Shown here: piece after piece, positions 7,759 to 16,920 of the stretch | Layout of the letters: every line of letters starts with the position of its first letter | How positions within the stretch are numbered: position 1 is the first letter of the stretch | Origin: Bog-532 sp963830385 | GTDB taxonomy: Bacteria; Actinomycetota; Actinomycetes; Streptosporangiales; Streptosporangiaceae | Length of the DNA stretch: 64,000 nucleotides | Direction: 5' to 3' | NCBI GenBank assembly: GCA_963830385.1 | Contig: CAWHMD010000005.1 | Location: forward strand, 868,001 to 932,000 | The notes under the pieces: generated by a model | What the model saw: the letters and a program-made list of their open reading frames with translations, nothing else | Databases searched by the model: none | Told to the model about the DNA's origin: nothing | Position numbers and translations under genes: made by a program

Positions 7759-7874
7759 TGCTGCGAGTGACATTGGTCCCTGCCTACTGACCTGGCCATT
7801 TACCTACTTTGAAGTGACAGCAACCTGGAACTTTGGGCCGGCCGCCGAGACCGAGAAGAAAGCGTGAGAAGCCG

Positions 7875-8564
7875 ATGACCGAGACTGGATCCCTCGAGCA
7901 CGTGATCAAGGTTTTTCTCCTCGAAGACCACGAGCTCGTGCGCGTCGGAGTCAAGGACTTCCTGGAGACCCAGCCCGACATCAGGGTGATCGGCGAAGCC
8001 GGGACAGCCTCCTCGGCGCTGGCGCGCATTCCCGCGCTGCGCCCGGACGTGGCCATCCTCGACGTGCGGCTGCCCGACGGCGACGGGGTCAGCGTCTGCC
8101 GGGAACTCCGGTCCCAGCTGCCGGACGTGGCCTGCCTGATGCTGACCTCATTCGAGGACGACCAGGCCTTGTTCGACGCGGTTATGGCGGGCGCGGCCGG
8201 CTACGTGCTCAAGCAGATCCACGGCACCGACCTGATCGGTGCGGTGCGGACGATAGCCGCGGGCCAGTCCATGCTCGATCCGAAGGCGGCCAGCAAGCTG
8301 ATGGCCCGGATGCGCGACGCGGCTACCCGGCGCGACCCGCTGGACGGGCTGACCGGCCAGGAGCGGCGCATCCTGGAGCTGATCGGCGAGGGACTGACCA
8401 ACCGGCAGATCGGCGAGCGGATGTTCCTGGCCGGGAAGACGGTCAAGAACTACACATCGGTGCTGTTCCAGAAGCTCGGGATGGAACGCCGCACCCAGGC
8501 GGCCGCATTCGCCGCCCACATCTTCGACGATCACCACGGCGACGACGACCGCGCCTTCGCGTGA
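7875..8564 (+). CDS. NarL/LuxR-family response regulator, DevR/DosR-like
   Basis: A 229-residue regulator with an N-terminal receiver (VFLLEDHELVR; phosphoacceptor Asp63 in AILDVRLPDGDG; the LTSFEDD and GYVLKQIHG switch blocks) and a C-terminal LuxR HTH (LTGQERRILELIGEGLTNRQ, then KTVKNYTSVLFQKLGMERRT). The HTH end, including MFLAGKTVKNY and KLGMERRTQAA, is very close to DevR/DosR. The ATG at 7875 (MTETGS) was chosen over the upstream alternative because the receiver starts soon after it. The cognate kinase is not in the window. Proximity to usp suggests a hypoxia or redox-stress role. Confidence 0.9.
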   Translation: MTETGSLEHVIKVFLLEDHELVRVGVKDFLETQPDIRVIGEAGTASSALARIPALRPDVAILDVRLPDGDGVSVCRELRSQLPDVACLMLTSFEDDQALFDAVMAGAAGYVLKQIHGTDLIGAVRTIAAGQSMLDPKAASKLMARMRDAATRRDPLDGLTGQERRILELIGEGLTNRQIGERMFLAGKTVKNYTSVLFQKLGMERRTQAAAFAAHIFDDHHGDDDRAFA

Positions 8565-8589
8565 TCGCGGGGATGCTCAGAGTCAGCTA

Positions 8590-8903
8590 AGACACGATCC
8601 GGCTGTTCCTGCATGTGCTGGCGACGACGGTTGCCCTCTCGGGGATTACCGCCACACTGCACGCCCACTCTCGGACCATCATCGGGCTGGCCGGCTGAGG
8701 CGGGACCAAAGACCGTGGCCGCGCCGGCCGTCCAGCGCGGCGCGACTCCGCAGGAAGCGGCCGAGGCGATCGGCGTCACATTCTTGATGAACGGCGAGCC
8801 GACGACGGTCTACGGTGCACGAGCGTACGCGGCCGTCCAGGAGTTCTATGCGACCACCTCGGGACAGAAGCAGGTGGCGGGGACACTGCCACCGCGACCG
8901 TAA
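8590..8903 (+). pseudogene. Unrecognised, probably decayed coding sequence
   Basis: One frame at about 8590-8698 reads TIRLFLHVLATTVALSG and stops at TGA. It resembles the start of CopD-like or DUF2269-like membrane proteins. A second frame to 8903 contains GATPQEAAEAIGVTFLMNGE and has no relative I can name. Together they look like degraded or very short genes; evidence is weak. Confidence 0.25.
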
Positions 8904-8957
8904 GCGGATTACTTCAGGTTGCCGTGGGCAGCGATGCCCGTGAGGAGGGAACTGCTG

Positions 8958-10046
8958 ATGGGCCTGTGGGGCAAACGTGACGACATGGTTGTCCATGAGG
9001 CAGATCCGTACAACGCGGAGCCACCGCGGACCGCACTGGCGCACCAGCCTCTAACCCCCATCGACTCGTTTTACAGCCGCAATCACGGGCCGATCCCGCA
9101 CATCGACGCCAGCAGCTGGCGGCTGCGGGTCGACGGATTGGTCGACCGGCCTATGGAGCTGTCGCTGGCAGCCTTGAAATCTGGCTACCGGGTACAGAGT
9201 TTGGCCGTGACTCTGCAGTGCGCCGGCAATCGGCGGGCAGGTTTCGTCGAGATCCGGGATATCCCGGGCGAAGATCCGTGGGGGCCCGGTGCCACCTCCA
9301 CGGCCGAATGGACGGGCGTCCGGCTGGCCGAGATTCTGGAATCGGCCGGGGTTCGCCCCGGCGCTGCTCATATAGCGTTCTCGGCCCCTGATGTCTCGCA
9401 GATTGCCAGCCCGCCCCAGCCGTACGGCGGGTCGGTCGAGCTACACAAGGCGCTCGCCGGTGAAGTGCTGCTCGCCTGGGCCATGAACGGAACGGCGTTG
9501 CCGGCCGCGCACGGCGCTCCGGTCCGGGTGGTGGTCCCTGGATACATCGGGGCCCGGAGCGTCAAGTGGGTCGAACGCATCACCGTCCAGGCGACCCCGT
9601 CAGGCAACTACTTCCAGGCCGTGGCCTATCGGCTGCTGCCGCCTGAGGCAGATCCGGCCAGCGCGGGCCCAGCCGACGGACTGCCGCTGGGCGCGATCGC
9701 GGTCAATGCCGACATCCTGCAGCCCGACGACGGCGCGGTTCTCCCAGCTGGCCCGCTGGAGGTGACCGGGTACGCATTCGCCGGGGATAACCGGGCCATC
9801 GCTCGCGTCGACGTCTCCACCAACGGTGGCCGCAGCTGGCGCCAGGCCGACGTGGAGGAAGCAGCCAGCCCGTGGGCCTGGTCGCACTGGCGCACGGTCG
9901 TCGACCTGCCGGCCGGCGAGACGGAGATAATTGCTCGCGCGTGGGACACCAGCGGCGCGGTGCAGCCCGAGTCGGCGGCACAACTGTGGAATCCCAAGGG
10001 CTATGCCAACAACTCCTGGGCCCGGGTGCGCCTCACTGCCAGGTGA
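8958..10046 (+). CDS. Sulfite-oxidase-type molybdopterin oxidoreductase
   Basis: About 362 residues with the two domains of the sulfite oxidase family. The N-terminal molybdopterin-binding domain has IDSFYSRNHGPIPHID and the Mo-ligand Cys88 in TLQCAGNRR. The C-terminal Mo-co dimerisation domain is Ig-like, with IARVDVSTNGGRSWRQAD and WNPKGYANNSW. There is no heme domain and no Tat signal, so it is likely cytoplasmic and uses an unknown electron acceptor. The start at 8958 (MGLWGKRDD) follows GGAGGGA. Substrate cannot be decided: sulfite is possible, and so are other small oxyanions or sulfoxides. Confidence 0.9.
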   Translation: MGLWGKRDDMVVHEADPYNAEPPRTALAHQPLTPIDSFYSRNHGPIPHIDASSWRLRVDGLVDRPMELSLAALKSGYRVQSLAVTLQCAGNRRAGFVEIRDIPGEDPWGPGATSTAEWTGVRLAEILESAGVRPGAAHIAFSAPDVSQIASPPQPYGGSVELHKALAGEVLLAWAMNGTALPAAHGAPVRVVVPGYIGARSVKWVERITVQATPSGNYFQAVAYRLLPPEADPASAGPADGLPLGAIAVNADILQPDDGAVLPAGPLEVTGYAFAGDNRAIARVDVSTNGGRSWRQADVEEAASPWAWSHWRTVVDLPAGETEIIARAWDTSGAVQPESAAQLWNPKGYANNSWARVRLTAR

Positions 10047-10191
10047 CATACGGACTCCACGGTGGCCGGTGGCGGCGGGACGATCGCGGCCAATCGGCTG
10101 CGCCGCGTGTTTGCCAGGCACGAGAACGAAGGAACACAGCCATGACAGAAGTCAGCTGCAGCGGCCACACCGCGACTCTGGACACGGCACC

Positions 10192-10359
10192 CAGCCCGGC
10201 GATCCGGCCATCATCGCCGCGGCCGAATTCCCCGGGCGACCGGCTCTCCTCGTGCTCGGACAAGACGCGCTGAATTCGTTCCAGGGCGTCCTCGACGCTG
10301 AACGAGCCGAGGTCAATACCTGGGAGAACGTGACGGTCCGCGCTGGCTTCAGCCGTTAG
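10192..10359 (+). pseudogene. C-terminal remnant of an SDR oxidoreductase
   Basis: About 55 residues (GDPAIIAAAEF, then PALLVLGQDALNSFQGVLDA and EVNTWENVT) resemble the C-terminal tail of an SDR subgroup that ends in LLLGxDAL...AWE. No Rossmann domain precedes it, so the gene has lost its body. It follows the molybdoenzyme and is followed by a hairpin. Confidence 0.5.
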
Positions 10360-10372
10360 CTATGGCGCTGGC

Positions 10373-10399
10373 CGGTGGTGATCAGTCCGATCACCACCG
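10373..10399. terminator. Hairpin, probable terminator
   Basis: An 11-bp perfect stem (CGGTGGTGATC at 10373-10383 with GATCACCACCG at 10389-10399) and a 5-base loop lie downstream of the SDR remnant and before the GH3 gene. There is no T tract, as is common in high-GC actinomycetes. Confidence 0.55.
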
Positions 10400-10447
10400 T
10401 AGGCGCATAAACAAAGGGTCGGCCAGGCGTCTCGTTGGGCTCGCTAA

Positions 10448-12754
10448 GTGGGAATGAAGAGCAGTGTGAACATGTCTGGAGACGTCCCGTCGGTGCTGGG
10501 TCAGCTGACTCTGGAGGAAAAGGCGTCGCTGTGCCTGGGCTCGGACTTTTGGCACACTGCGCCGGTCCCCCGGCTGGGCATTCCGCCGATCATGATGTCA
10601 GACGGGCCACACGGGCTGCGTAAGCAGCCCGGCCGCGGTGATCACGTCGGGATTTCGGGCAGTGTGCCTGCTACGTGCTTCCCGACTGCGTGCGCGCTCG
10701 GGTCGTCCTGGGATTCGGACCTGGTTCGCCGGGTTGGGGAGGCGCTGGGCCGTGAGGCGCGAGTCCAGGGCGTGGCGGTGGTGCTCGGCCCCGGTATCAA
10801 CATCAAGCGGTCCCCGCTGTGCGGGCGGAACTTCGAGTACTTCTCGGAGGACCCGCTGCTGTCCGGGGTGCTCGGCGTGGCGATGATCCAGGGCATACAA
10901 AGCCAGGGCGTGGGCGCGTCGCTGAAGCATTACGCGGCCAACAATCAGGAGACCGATCGGCTGCGGGTCAGTGCCGATGTCGACGAACGAACGCTGCGCG
11001 AGATCTACCTGGCAGGCTTCGAGCACGCCGTCACTGCAGCTCAGCCGTGGACCGTGATGTGCTCTTACAACAAGATCAACGGCGTCTACGCCTCGGAAAA
11101 CCTTTGGCTGCTCACCGAGGTGCTGCGCGGCGAATGGGGCTTCGACGGCCTGGTGGTATCGGACTGGGGCGCGGTCAACGATCGCGTCGCCGCTCTGGCG
11201 GCCGGGCTGGACCTGGAGATGCCACCGAACCTCGGGGTCAGCGACACCGCCCTGGTGGCGGCCGTGCGAGCAGGCCTACTGGACGAGCCGGTGCTCGACG
11301 CGGCGGTGGCCCGGGTGCTGCGGCTGGTCGAGCGGGCCACGACCGCTCAACCGGCATCCCCAGTGGACACCGATGAGCACTATGCGCTGGCCCGCGACGC
11401 GGCGTCGCAGTGCGCGGTCCTGCTGAAGAACGACGACGGCATCCTGCCGCTGCGCCCGGCCGCCGGCGACACGGTCGCGGTGATCGGCGAGTTCGCCCGT
11501 ACGCCGCGGTTCCAGGGAGCGGGCAGTTCCCAGGTCAACCCGACTCGCGTGGACATACCCATCGATGAACTCCGGGCCTTGGTCCCGGACGGGGCCGAGG
11601 TCGCGTTCGCGGCCGGGTTCGGCATCGGCGCGAGCGACCGTGACGAGCAGCTCGCGGACGAAGCGGTCGCGGTGGCTGGCCGGGCCACCACCGTGGTCGT
11701 CTTCCTCGGCCTCCCCGCGGCCGAAGAATCAGAGGGTTTCGACCGTACTCACATGGACCTGCCCGTTAACCAAACCGCGCTGCTCGCCCGTCTGGCCGAG
11801 GTCAACGCCAACCTGATCGTGGTGCTGGCCAACGGCTCGGCAGTACGGCTGTCAGACTGGGCAACGTACGCCAAAGCGGTGCTCGAATGCTGGCTGTCTG
11901 GCCAGGCGGCCGGCGGGGCCGTCGCGGATCTTCTACTCGGCACCGCCAACCCCTGCGGCCGCCTCGCCGAGACCTTGCCGATCCGGCTTGAGGACAACCC
12001 TTCGTACCTCAACTTTCCCGGCGAGGACGGGCATGTCCGCTACGGCGAAGGTATCTTCGTCGGCTACCGCGGCTACGACGCGCTCGCCCGCGAAGTCAGC
12101 TACCCCTTCGGGCACGGCCTTTCCTACACCAGCTTCGGGTACGACGGCATCACCGCGAGAATCAGCGGCAGCACTGACACCGGCGATCTGGCCATCACTG
12201 TCACCTGCCACGTGACCAACACTGGCGATTGCCGCGGCCAGGAGGTGGTCCAGCTCTACGTGAGCGACCCCGAGGCCGCAGTGGCGCGGCCACTCCGCGA
12301 GCTGAAGGCATTTACCAAAGTCGACCTGGAACCAGGTGATGCGGCGACCGTCGAGTTCACGCTGGCCGCCCGTGACTTGTCGTACTGGTCACCGAGCGCA
12401 CGGGACTGGGTGCTGGAGGGCGGCCGGTTCGAGCTCGCGGTTGGTGCCTCAGCACGCGACCTCCGGCTCAGCACGACGCTCGACATCGCCGTACCTGCTC
12501 AGCCGGGCGCGTTGGACGGCACATCCACGTTGGAGGAATGGCTAGCCGACCCGGTCGGCGCGGTCCTGCTGCGGAAGGCAATCGGGACTGACGAAACCGG
12601 CCGCGCCGGAGGGATCCTCGGCAACGAGGATCTCCTGAGAGTCATTGGCAACTTCCCGCTGAGCCGCCTCGCCGCATTCCCCGGGCTTGGTGTGAGCCAT
12701 TCCGCTGTTGACGCACTCGTGGCGCAGGTCGCCGACCGCCGAACCGCTGGCTGA
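10448..12754 (+). CDS. Glycoside hydrolase family 3 beta-glucosidase
   Basis: A 768-residue GH3 enzyme, probably cytoplasmic as no signal peptide is seen. The N-terminal (alpha/beta)8 domain carries GPGINIKRSPLCGRNFEYFS, the KHYAANNQE substrate-site block and the nucleophile motif VVSDWGAV (Asp near residue 239). The alpha/beta sandwich follows (VAVIGEFARTPRFQGAGSS), then a C-terminal fibronectin-III-like domain (YPFGHGLSYTSF to YVSDP). No PA14 insert is present. GTG 10448, ATG 10454 and ATG 10472 are all possible starts. A decayed ROK regulator follows, which fits sugar-responsive control. It would hydrolyse beta-linked oligosaccharides or glycosides. Confidence 0.94.
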   Translation: MGMKSSVNMSGDVPSVLGQLTLEEKASLCLGSDFWHTAPVPRLGIPPIMMSDGPHGLRKQPGRGDHVGISGSVPATCFPTACALGSSWDSDLVRRVGEALGREARVQGVAVVLGPGINIKRSPLCGRNFEYFSEDPLLSGVLGVAMIQGIQSQGVGASLKHYAANNQETDRLRVSADVDERTLREIYLAGFEHAVTAAQPWTVMCSYNKINGVYASENLWLLTEVLRGEWGFDGLVVSDWGAVNDRVAALAAGLDLEMPPNLGVSDTALVAAVRAGLLDEPVLDAAVARVLRLVERATTAQPASPVDTDEHYALARDAASQCAVLLKNDDGILPLRPAAGDTVAVIGEFARTPRFQGAGSSQVNPTRVDIPIDELRALVPDGAEVAFAAGFGIGASDRDEQLADEAVAVAGRATTVVVFLGLPAAEESEGFDRTHMDLPVNQTALLARLAEVNANLIVVLANGSAVRLSDWATYAKAVLECWLSGQAAGGAVADLLLGTANPCGRLAETLPIRLEDNPSYLNFPGEDGHVRYGEGIFVGYRGYDALAREVSYPFGHGLSYTSFGYDGITARISGSTDTGDLAITVTCHVTNTGDCRGQEVVQLYVSDPEAAVARPLRELKAFTKVDLEPGDAATVEFTLAARDLSYWSPSARDWVLEGGRFELAVGASARDLRLSTTLDIAVPAQPGALDGTSTLEEWLADPVGAVLLRKAIGTDETGRAGGILGNEDLLRVIGNFPLSRLAAFPGLGVSHSAVDALVAQVADRRTAG

Positions 12755-12833
12755 GTTTGAGCTTTGTACGCCGCGTGCCGCTCAATGCCTATGCTGAGCG
12801 AAAGCAAGCTTGGGCGCCTACGGGGAGGTCTGA

Positions 12834-13237
12834 GTGAGTGTGGACGGGGCCAAGAATGGCGAGGTGGTAGCCCCGGAACAGCTCGACGGGCTGGTCACCG
12901 TTTTGGAGCTGGTCCGCTTCGGGGCCGCTCGCACCAGGCCGGAGCTGAGCCGCCAATCCGGGCTGGGCCGGAGCATCGTCAGCCAGCGGTGAGTCAGCTG
13001 ATGGACTCGGGCCTGCTGGCGGAGGGCGGGCTGGGTGATTCCACCGGAGGCCGGGCACCGCGGGAGCTGAGCATCCGCTCCGACGCCGAGCTGGTGCTGG
13101 TCGCGCCGTTGGGCTCGAGCCACCTGACCGTCGGCGTCACCGATCTGGCGGGGCGCCCGTTGCACCACCATCAGGGGCCGGCTGACCCGGCGGCCGGCCC
13201 GGAATGTGAAGCCGCCGGAGCCAAAGGCTCGCCTTAA
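12834..13237 (+). pseudogene. ROK-family regulator, frameshifted and truncated
   Basis: The GTG at 12834, after GGGGAGG, begins an N-terminal winged-helix domain (TRPELSRQSGLGRSIVSQR) that hits TGA. The next frame continues with VSQLMDSGLLAEGGL and the start of the ROK ATPase fold. Restoring one G in CGGTGAGT would join the frames, so a single-base deletion is the likely cause. The fragment ends after about 130 residues, whereas ROK repressors have about 380. It probably once controlled the adjacent beta-glucosidase. Confidence 0.75.
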
Positions 13238-13248
13238 ATAGGCGAGCC
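13226..13248. terminator. Hairpin terminator after the ROK remnant
   Basis: GGCTCGCC (13226-13233) pairs perfectly with GGCGAGCC (13241-13248) around an AT-rich 7-base loop. Confidence 0.5.
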
Positions 13249-13579
13249 CGGGCAAGAGGCAGGCCTAACAATCTCCGCTACCGCTAGCCCGGCTGATCGT
13301 GCCAGCCTCAAACTCTGCATCACGGTCGCGCCCGATCGTCGCGGAGGCAGCATTGGTCCTTGGCGTCAGGTGATCTGACCGCGCGTCATGAGCCGGGCCG
13401 GTAGGCGTTGGGTCCATTCGGGGCGGCGTCTCGGCGCCGGGTTCGCAGGTCAGCACGTGCGAGCCGAGTAGCGGACGGGACGCTTCACTCAGTGTGTGTG
13501 CTTCAAGCAGGTTTCGCTGCTGCCACCAGGCGTCGGCGTTTTGGGTGTGGAGGGCTCGGGTCGGCCGCAGCATCGCCGG
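13249..13579. other. Intergenic, nothing recognised
   Basis: About 330 bases between the ROK remnant and the DUF6994-like gene hold only short shadow frames without family resemblance. Confidence 0.5.
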
Positions 13580-14286
13580 TCAGTCCGCGTCCAGCGCCAG
13601 GTGATCGATGCGACGGTTCCTGGCCTCAGTGAACTCCATGCTCAAGTGCCGGAACTCGAGGTAGGTGCCCAGGTCCCGGGGATCGCCGGGGGGTTGAAGT
13701 CGCTGAAGGGCATGAAGAACCTGACGGCTTCGTAGTCAGCGCTGACGAGGTCCTGCAGCAGGAAGAAGTCAACGTAACCCTGGAAGTCCTCGAACAGGGC
13801 GAAGAAGCCGGCGTACCTGGCGAGGTCCGGGGCGAGGGGGCTGTCCTCGTGCCGGTAGTAGCGGCGGATGCACTCCAGGGTCAGGTCCATCCGGTCGGAG
13901 ATCTTGCGTTTGAGCCCCCGCGCTGCGTTGAGCGTCAGCTTGCCGTCCACCCGGTTGCCGGGGAAGACCATCATGCCGCCCATCGTGTACCCGAGCCGGT
14001 CGAACTCATCGTGCTCCGCCTGGGGGATCTGCCCGATAATCCGGGCCGTTGCCGCGTACCTGATGAACGTCGCGATCACGGCATCGCTGGAGAGCTGGAA
14101 CTCTCCCAGGCCGGAACGGTGGTGCAGGTAGACGCCGGGAGTGGTGTCGAGCAGCTCGAAGGCAGCCCCACCCGGGAGGGGCCGGCTCCACAGGCGCTTG
14201 TGGTACTTCCGAAGCGTGGGACTGTGACTGTCCGGGTCCTTCCCGCCCGCATCGACCCGGAAGTCGAATGACGTATCGATCAGCAT
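13580..14286 (-). pseudogene. DUF6994-like protein with a C-terminal frameshift
   Basis: The main frame (MLIDTSFDFRVDAGGKDPDS at its start, then TLRKYHKRLWSRPLPGG and TMGGMMVFPGNRVDGK) resembles a conserved actinobacterial family of unknown function (DUF6994). As written it ends at 13642 with an unrelated tail. Shifting one frame within the C/G run at about 13671-13693 gives a sensible C-terminus (DLGTYLEFRHLSMEFTEARN) ending at 13580. The total would then be about 235 residues. The indel could be biological or a sequencing error in a homopolymer. Confidence 0.7.
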
Positions 14287-14328
14287 TCGCCCCGACTCTC
14301 CAACGGCGCGGACCACGCGTCCGGGCAC

Positions 14329-14774
14329 GGCATATTAGCCGGCACGTGAGTGAGCCTTGATCGGACAGGCAACGCGGCTTACAGGCGGCACAGGGCCGAT
14401 CGTGTCTGTAAGCCGCTCTGTGGGCCCCTAACCGGGCGTGCAAAACGCGCTGCTCTGTAACTGTCAGGCCGGGACATCGTGGTGGAGCAATCAAGTGCCG
14501 AGCCCCGGCCACCCTCTGGGATCTCGCCGCAGGGCGGCCAGATGACAGCGCGGCATCGCGGCACACCATCATGATCCGGAACATGCACGGAACAGCCCGG
14601 CGATCCACCCTGAGTAGACGGGTGTTTACTGACGCCAGCGCTGGAGCCCACGAGAACGTAGAGACGGCCTCCGGAGCTGTGTGCGCAGACTCGATCTGAG
14701 CTATGGATGGCCTGCTGCCGACCTGCGCGGGGCACCGCGGCCGCAGAAGGCCAGGAGCCGGTCAGGGTTGATGG
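14329..14774. other. Intergenic with an 11-bp inverted repeat
   Basis: No gene is recognised in these 446 bases. GCGGCTTACAG (14374-14384) is repeated inverted as CTGTAAGCCGC (14406-14416) around a 21-base spacer. This could be a weak terminator or the trace of a mobile element. Confidence 0.4.
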
Positions 14775-15566
14775 TCAAGCTGGGGCCAGTTGCAAGGGCT
14801 GATCGCCGCGCTCGCCGACCGGCTCGATCAGCTCGGGTCCGCGGGATCCGCCGCGCCCGGTCTTGTTGACCGCGGTGGAGACGGCCCGGACCTGCAGTGG
14901 CTCGTGCTCGATCCCGCTGATGAGTTCCAGTGCGGCGTGCTTGTCAGTGAGTTCCGGGTCGAGCCAGGCGTCGATCCGCTGCGGGGGCAGGATCACGGGG
15001 GTGCGGTCGTTCATCACCCCGGCCAGCCAGGTGGCGTGGTGGGTGATGATCGCGGCCGACCACAGCCACCGGTCCGGGTCGTCCTCATCCTTGGCCGGGT
15101 CGGACCACAGCTCATAGAGCCCGGCGAACGACAGCAGCCCGGCGGGCGGGTGGATGTAGTACGGCTGCTTGAACGGCTTCCCGTCGCCGTCCTGGGTGGG
15201 CAGCCACTCGTAGTAGCCGGTGGCGGGGATGATCGCCCGGCGCCTGGCGAACGGGCCGCGCCACGACGGAGCGGCGACCACTTTGTCGGCCCGGGCGTTG
15301 TGCAGCGCCGGCATCGTCTTCTGCTTGCTGGTCTTGGGGTCGATGCCTGGTTTCCACCAGGCCGGCACCAGACCCCACCGCACGGCCCGCACCTGACGCT
15401 GCGCTGCGGCCCCGTCCGCCTGACCGCGCTGCAGAACCGCGTAGATCTTGTTGGTCGGGGCGACGTTATGAGATGGGGCCAGTTCCGTGCCGTCACCGGC
15501 GCCGGTGGCCTCGTAGTGCTCCTGCAGCTCCTGCAGGCGAGCCACCGATACGTACCGACCGCACAT
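14775..15566 (-). CDS. SOS-response-associated peptidase, YedK/HMCES family
   Basis: A 263-residue SRAP protein that covalently captures abasic sites in single-stranded DNA through its N-terminal Cys. The start is fixed by MCGRY at 15566, because Cys2 must be exposed after Met removal; the frame is open 33 codons further upstream. The NAPTNK-like block (HNVAPTNKIYAVL), the HNARADKV segment, the ATGYYEWLP block with the catalytic Glu, and a His in the ITHHATWLAGVMNDRTPVIL region are present. It is a single-gene unit and acts in DNA damage tolerance. Confidence 0.93.
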   Translation of the reverse strand: MCGRYVSVARLQELQEHYEATGAGDGTELAPSHNVAPTNKIYAVLQRGQADGAAAQRQVRAVRWGLVPAWWKPGIDPKTSKQKTMPALHNARADKVVAAPSWRGPFARRRAIIPATGYYEWLPTQDGDGKPFKQPYYIHPPAGLLSFAGLYELWSDPAKDEDDPDRWLWSAAIITHHATWLAGVMNDRTPVILPPQRIDAWLDPELTDKHAALELISGIEHEPLQVRAVSTAVNKTGRGGSRGPELIEPVGERGDQPLQLAPA

Positions 15567-15906
15567 GGCCAACCGTCCTTCCCCCGGCATTACCCCGACG
15601 CTACCCGGCCCTGCCGACAATCGATGCCGTGTCCGGTTTTGGGAGCGAAACGGGAGCGGCCACATGGCCCAGGGTGCGGTCAGGCGCGGTCAAGACTGGG
15701 ATGTACAAGGCCATGACCAGGGCGTACACCTTCTACGAGCAATCTTTACCGGCAGTGGCGGTGTTCGGGACGAAGCGCTCAGTAGTTCAACTCGTGACCG
15801 TTATAAAAGCGGACTCAGGATCCGCTCATCGGACTACCTCATCGCGGCATGAGCCGCGGACGATTATCAGGTGGCACGGGGCGCTCACGATAGCGACAAT
15901 CGGCAC
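15567..15906. other. Intergenic, nothing recognised
   Basis: About 340 bases between the divergent YedK and GNAT genes. It should contain both promoters, but no clear consensus or palindrome stands out. Confidence 0.4.
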
Positions 15907-16458
15907 GTGATTGAACTATTGCCGTCCTGGCCGGTCATACCTCCGGCATGCGGTTCCATCGTTCTTCGCGAGTTCACCGACCAGGATGCACACCTCGCTA
16001 TTGAGCTGGGGAACGACCCTTACATTCCCCTGATCGGCAGCCTGCCCGCATACCCCACTCATCAGCAGGCACTGGACTGGATCCGCCGGCAGCGCGGCCG
16101 GCTCGCCGAAGGAACCGGGCTGTCCTTCGCCATCGCCGAGGCCGGGACCGGCAAAGCCGTTGGCACGATCGGACTATGGCTGCGGAATCTGCCAGCAGGC
16201 CGTGCGACCGCGGGCTATTCGGTGCCCGCTGCGCACCGGGGCCGCGGCATCGCCAGCAGCGCGCTGACGGCGCTCACCACGTTCGCCTGGACGATCCCGG
16301 CACTGCACCGGATCGAGCTGTACATCGAGCCCTGGAACGGCAGTTCAATCCGGGTCGCAGAAGCATCCGGATACCAGCGGGAAGGGTTGCTGCGCAGCCA
16401 CCAGGAGATCGGCGGCATCCGGCGCGACATGCTGCTGTACGCAGTGACGCGACCTTAA
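15907..16458 (+). CDS. GNAT acetyltransferase, RimJ/RimL type
   Basis: About 183 residues. IVLREFTDQDAHLAIELGND is the typical beginning of RimJ/RimL-like N-acetyltransferases, and YSVPAAHRGRGIASSAL contains the acetyl-CoA pyrophosphate-binding motif. HRIELYIEPWNGSSIRVAEA and GYQREGLLRS close the fold. It would transfer an acetyl group from acetyl-CoA to an N-terminus or small amine; the substrate is unknown. GTG 15907 is used; GTG 15871 is also open and neither has a clear SD. The IS1111-like element starts six bases after its stop. Confidence 0.88.
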   Translation: MIELLPSWPVIPPACGSIVLREFTDQDAHLAIELGNDPYIPLIGSLPAYPTHQQALDWIRRQRGRLAEGTGLSFAIAEAGTGKAVGTIGLWLRNLPAGRATAGYSVPAAHRGRGIASSALTALTTFAWTIPALHRIELYIEPWNGSSIRVAEASGYQREGLLRSHQEIGGIRRDMLLYAVTRP

Positions 16459-16470
16459 CCGCTTCGCGGC

Positions 16471-16483
16471 ACCCATAAGGGCC
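16471..16483 (+). repeat. Left subterminal inverted repeat of the IS1111-like element
   Basis: ACCCATAAGGGCC pairs with the repeat at 18013-18026 (one base inserted there). It lies inside the 22-bp sequence also found in the NDH-2 gene. Confidence 0.6.
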
Positions 16484-16485
16484 AT

Positions 16486-16920
16486 CACTGTCAAGAGGGC
16501 GTACGGATCTGGCCCGGTGACTACGTGCGTTTCCGGGCTGGGCTGACTGTTCTTGCGGCTGCTTCCTCGCAGCTGCCCGGTCCCTTCCCGCTGCGCGGCC
16601 GGGGGGTCAAGCTGGAGCGCCCGCAGCCGCGCAGCGGCGAGGACGAACGAGCTTGAGGCCGGCTAGCGGCGGGAGATCATCGAGGGCGAGGAAGGAGCCG
16701 GTCACGGTATCGGGTTGTCAGGGGGTCGTGTGCTGGGTCCCGGCGCTGGTGTGCGGAGTGGTCTCACAAGCACCCATCCGGCGCCGCCCCGTGTGCGGGG
16801 GTGGCTGCCATGACCGTGTGTCCGGGACCGGGCTGCTCAGTCATGTGATCGAGCGCGGCGCGGGGCGCCGGCTCATGCCGCAGGAGCGAGCTCACCCGGG
16901 GCTTGGCGACCCTCCCGTTC
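16486..16920 (-). ncRNA. Candidate bridge RNA region of the IS1111-like element
   Basis: This 435-base noncoding stretch lies between the transposase stop and the element's 3' end and holds no credible protein gene. In IS1111-group elements the bridge RNA that pairs with target and donor DNA is encoded on this side. The boundaries of the RNA and its loops cannot be set by eye. Confidence 0.3.

Noticed and set aside
14374..14416. Transposon end or terminator from the inverted repeat
   Set aside because: The 11-bp repeat has a 21-base spacer, no T tract and no neighbouring transposase; kept only as an annotated repeat.
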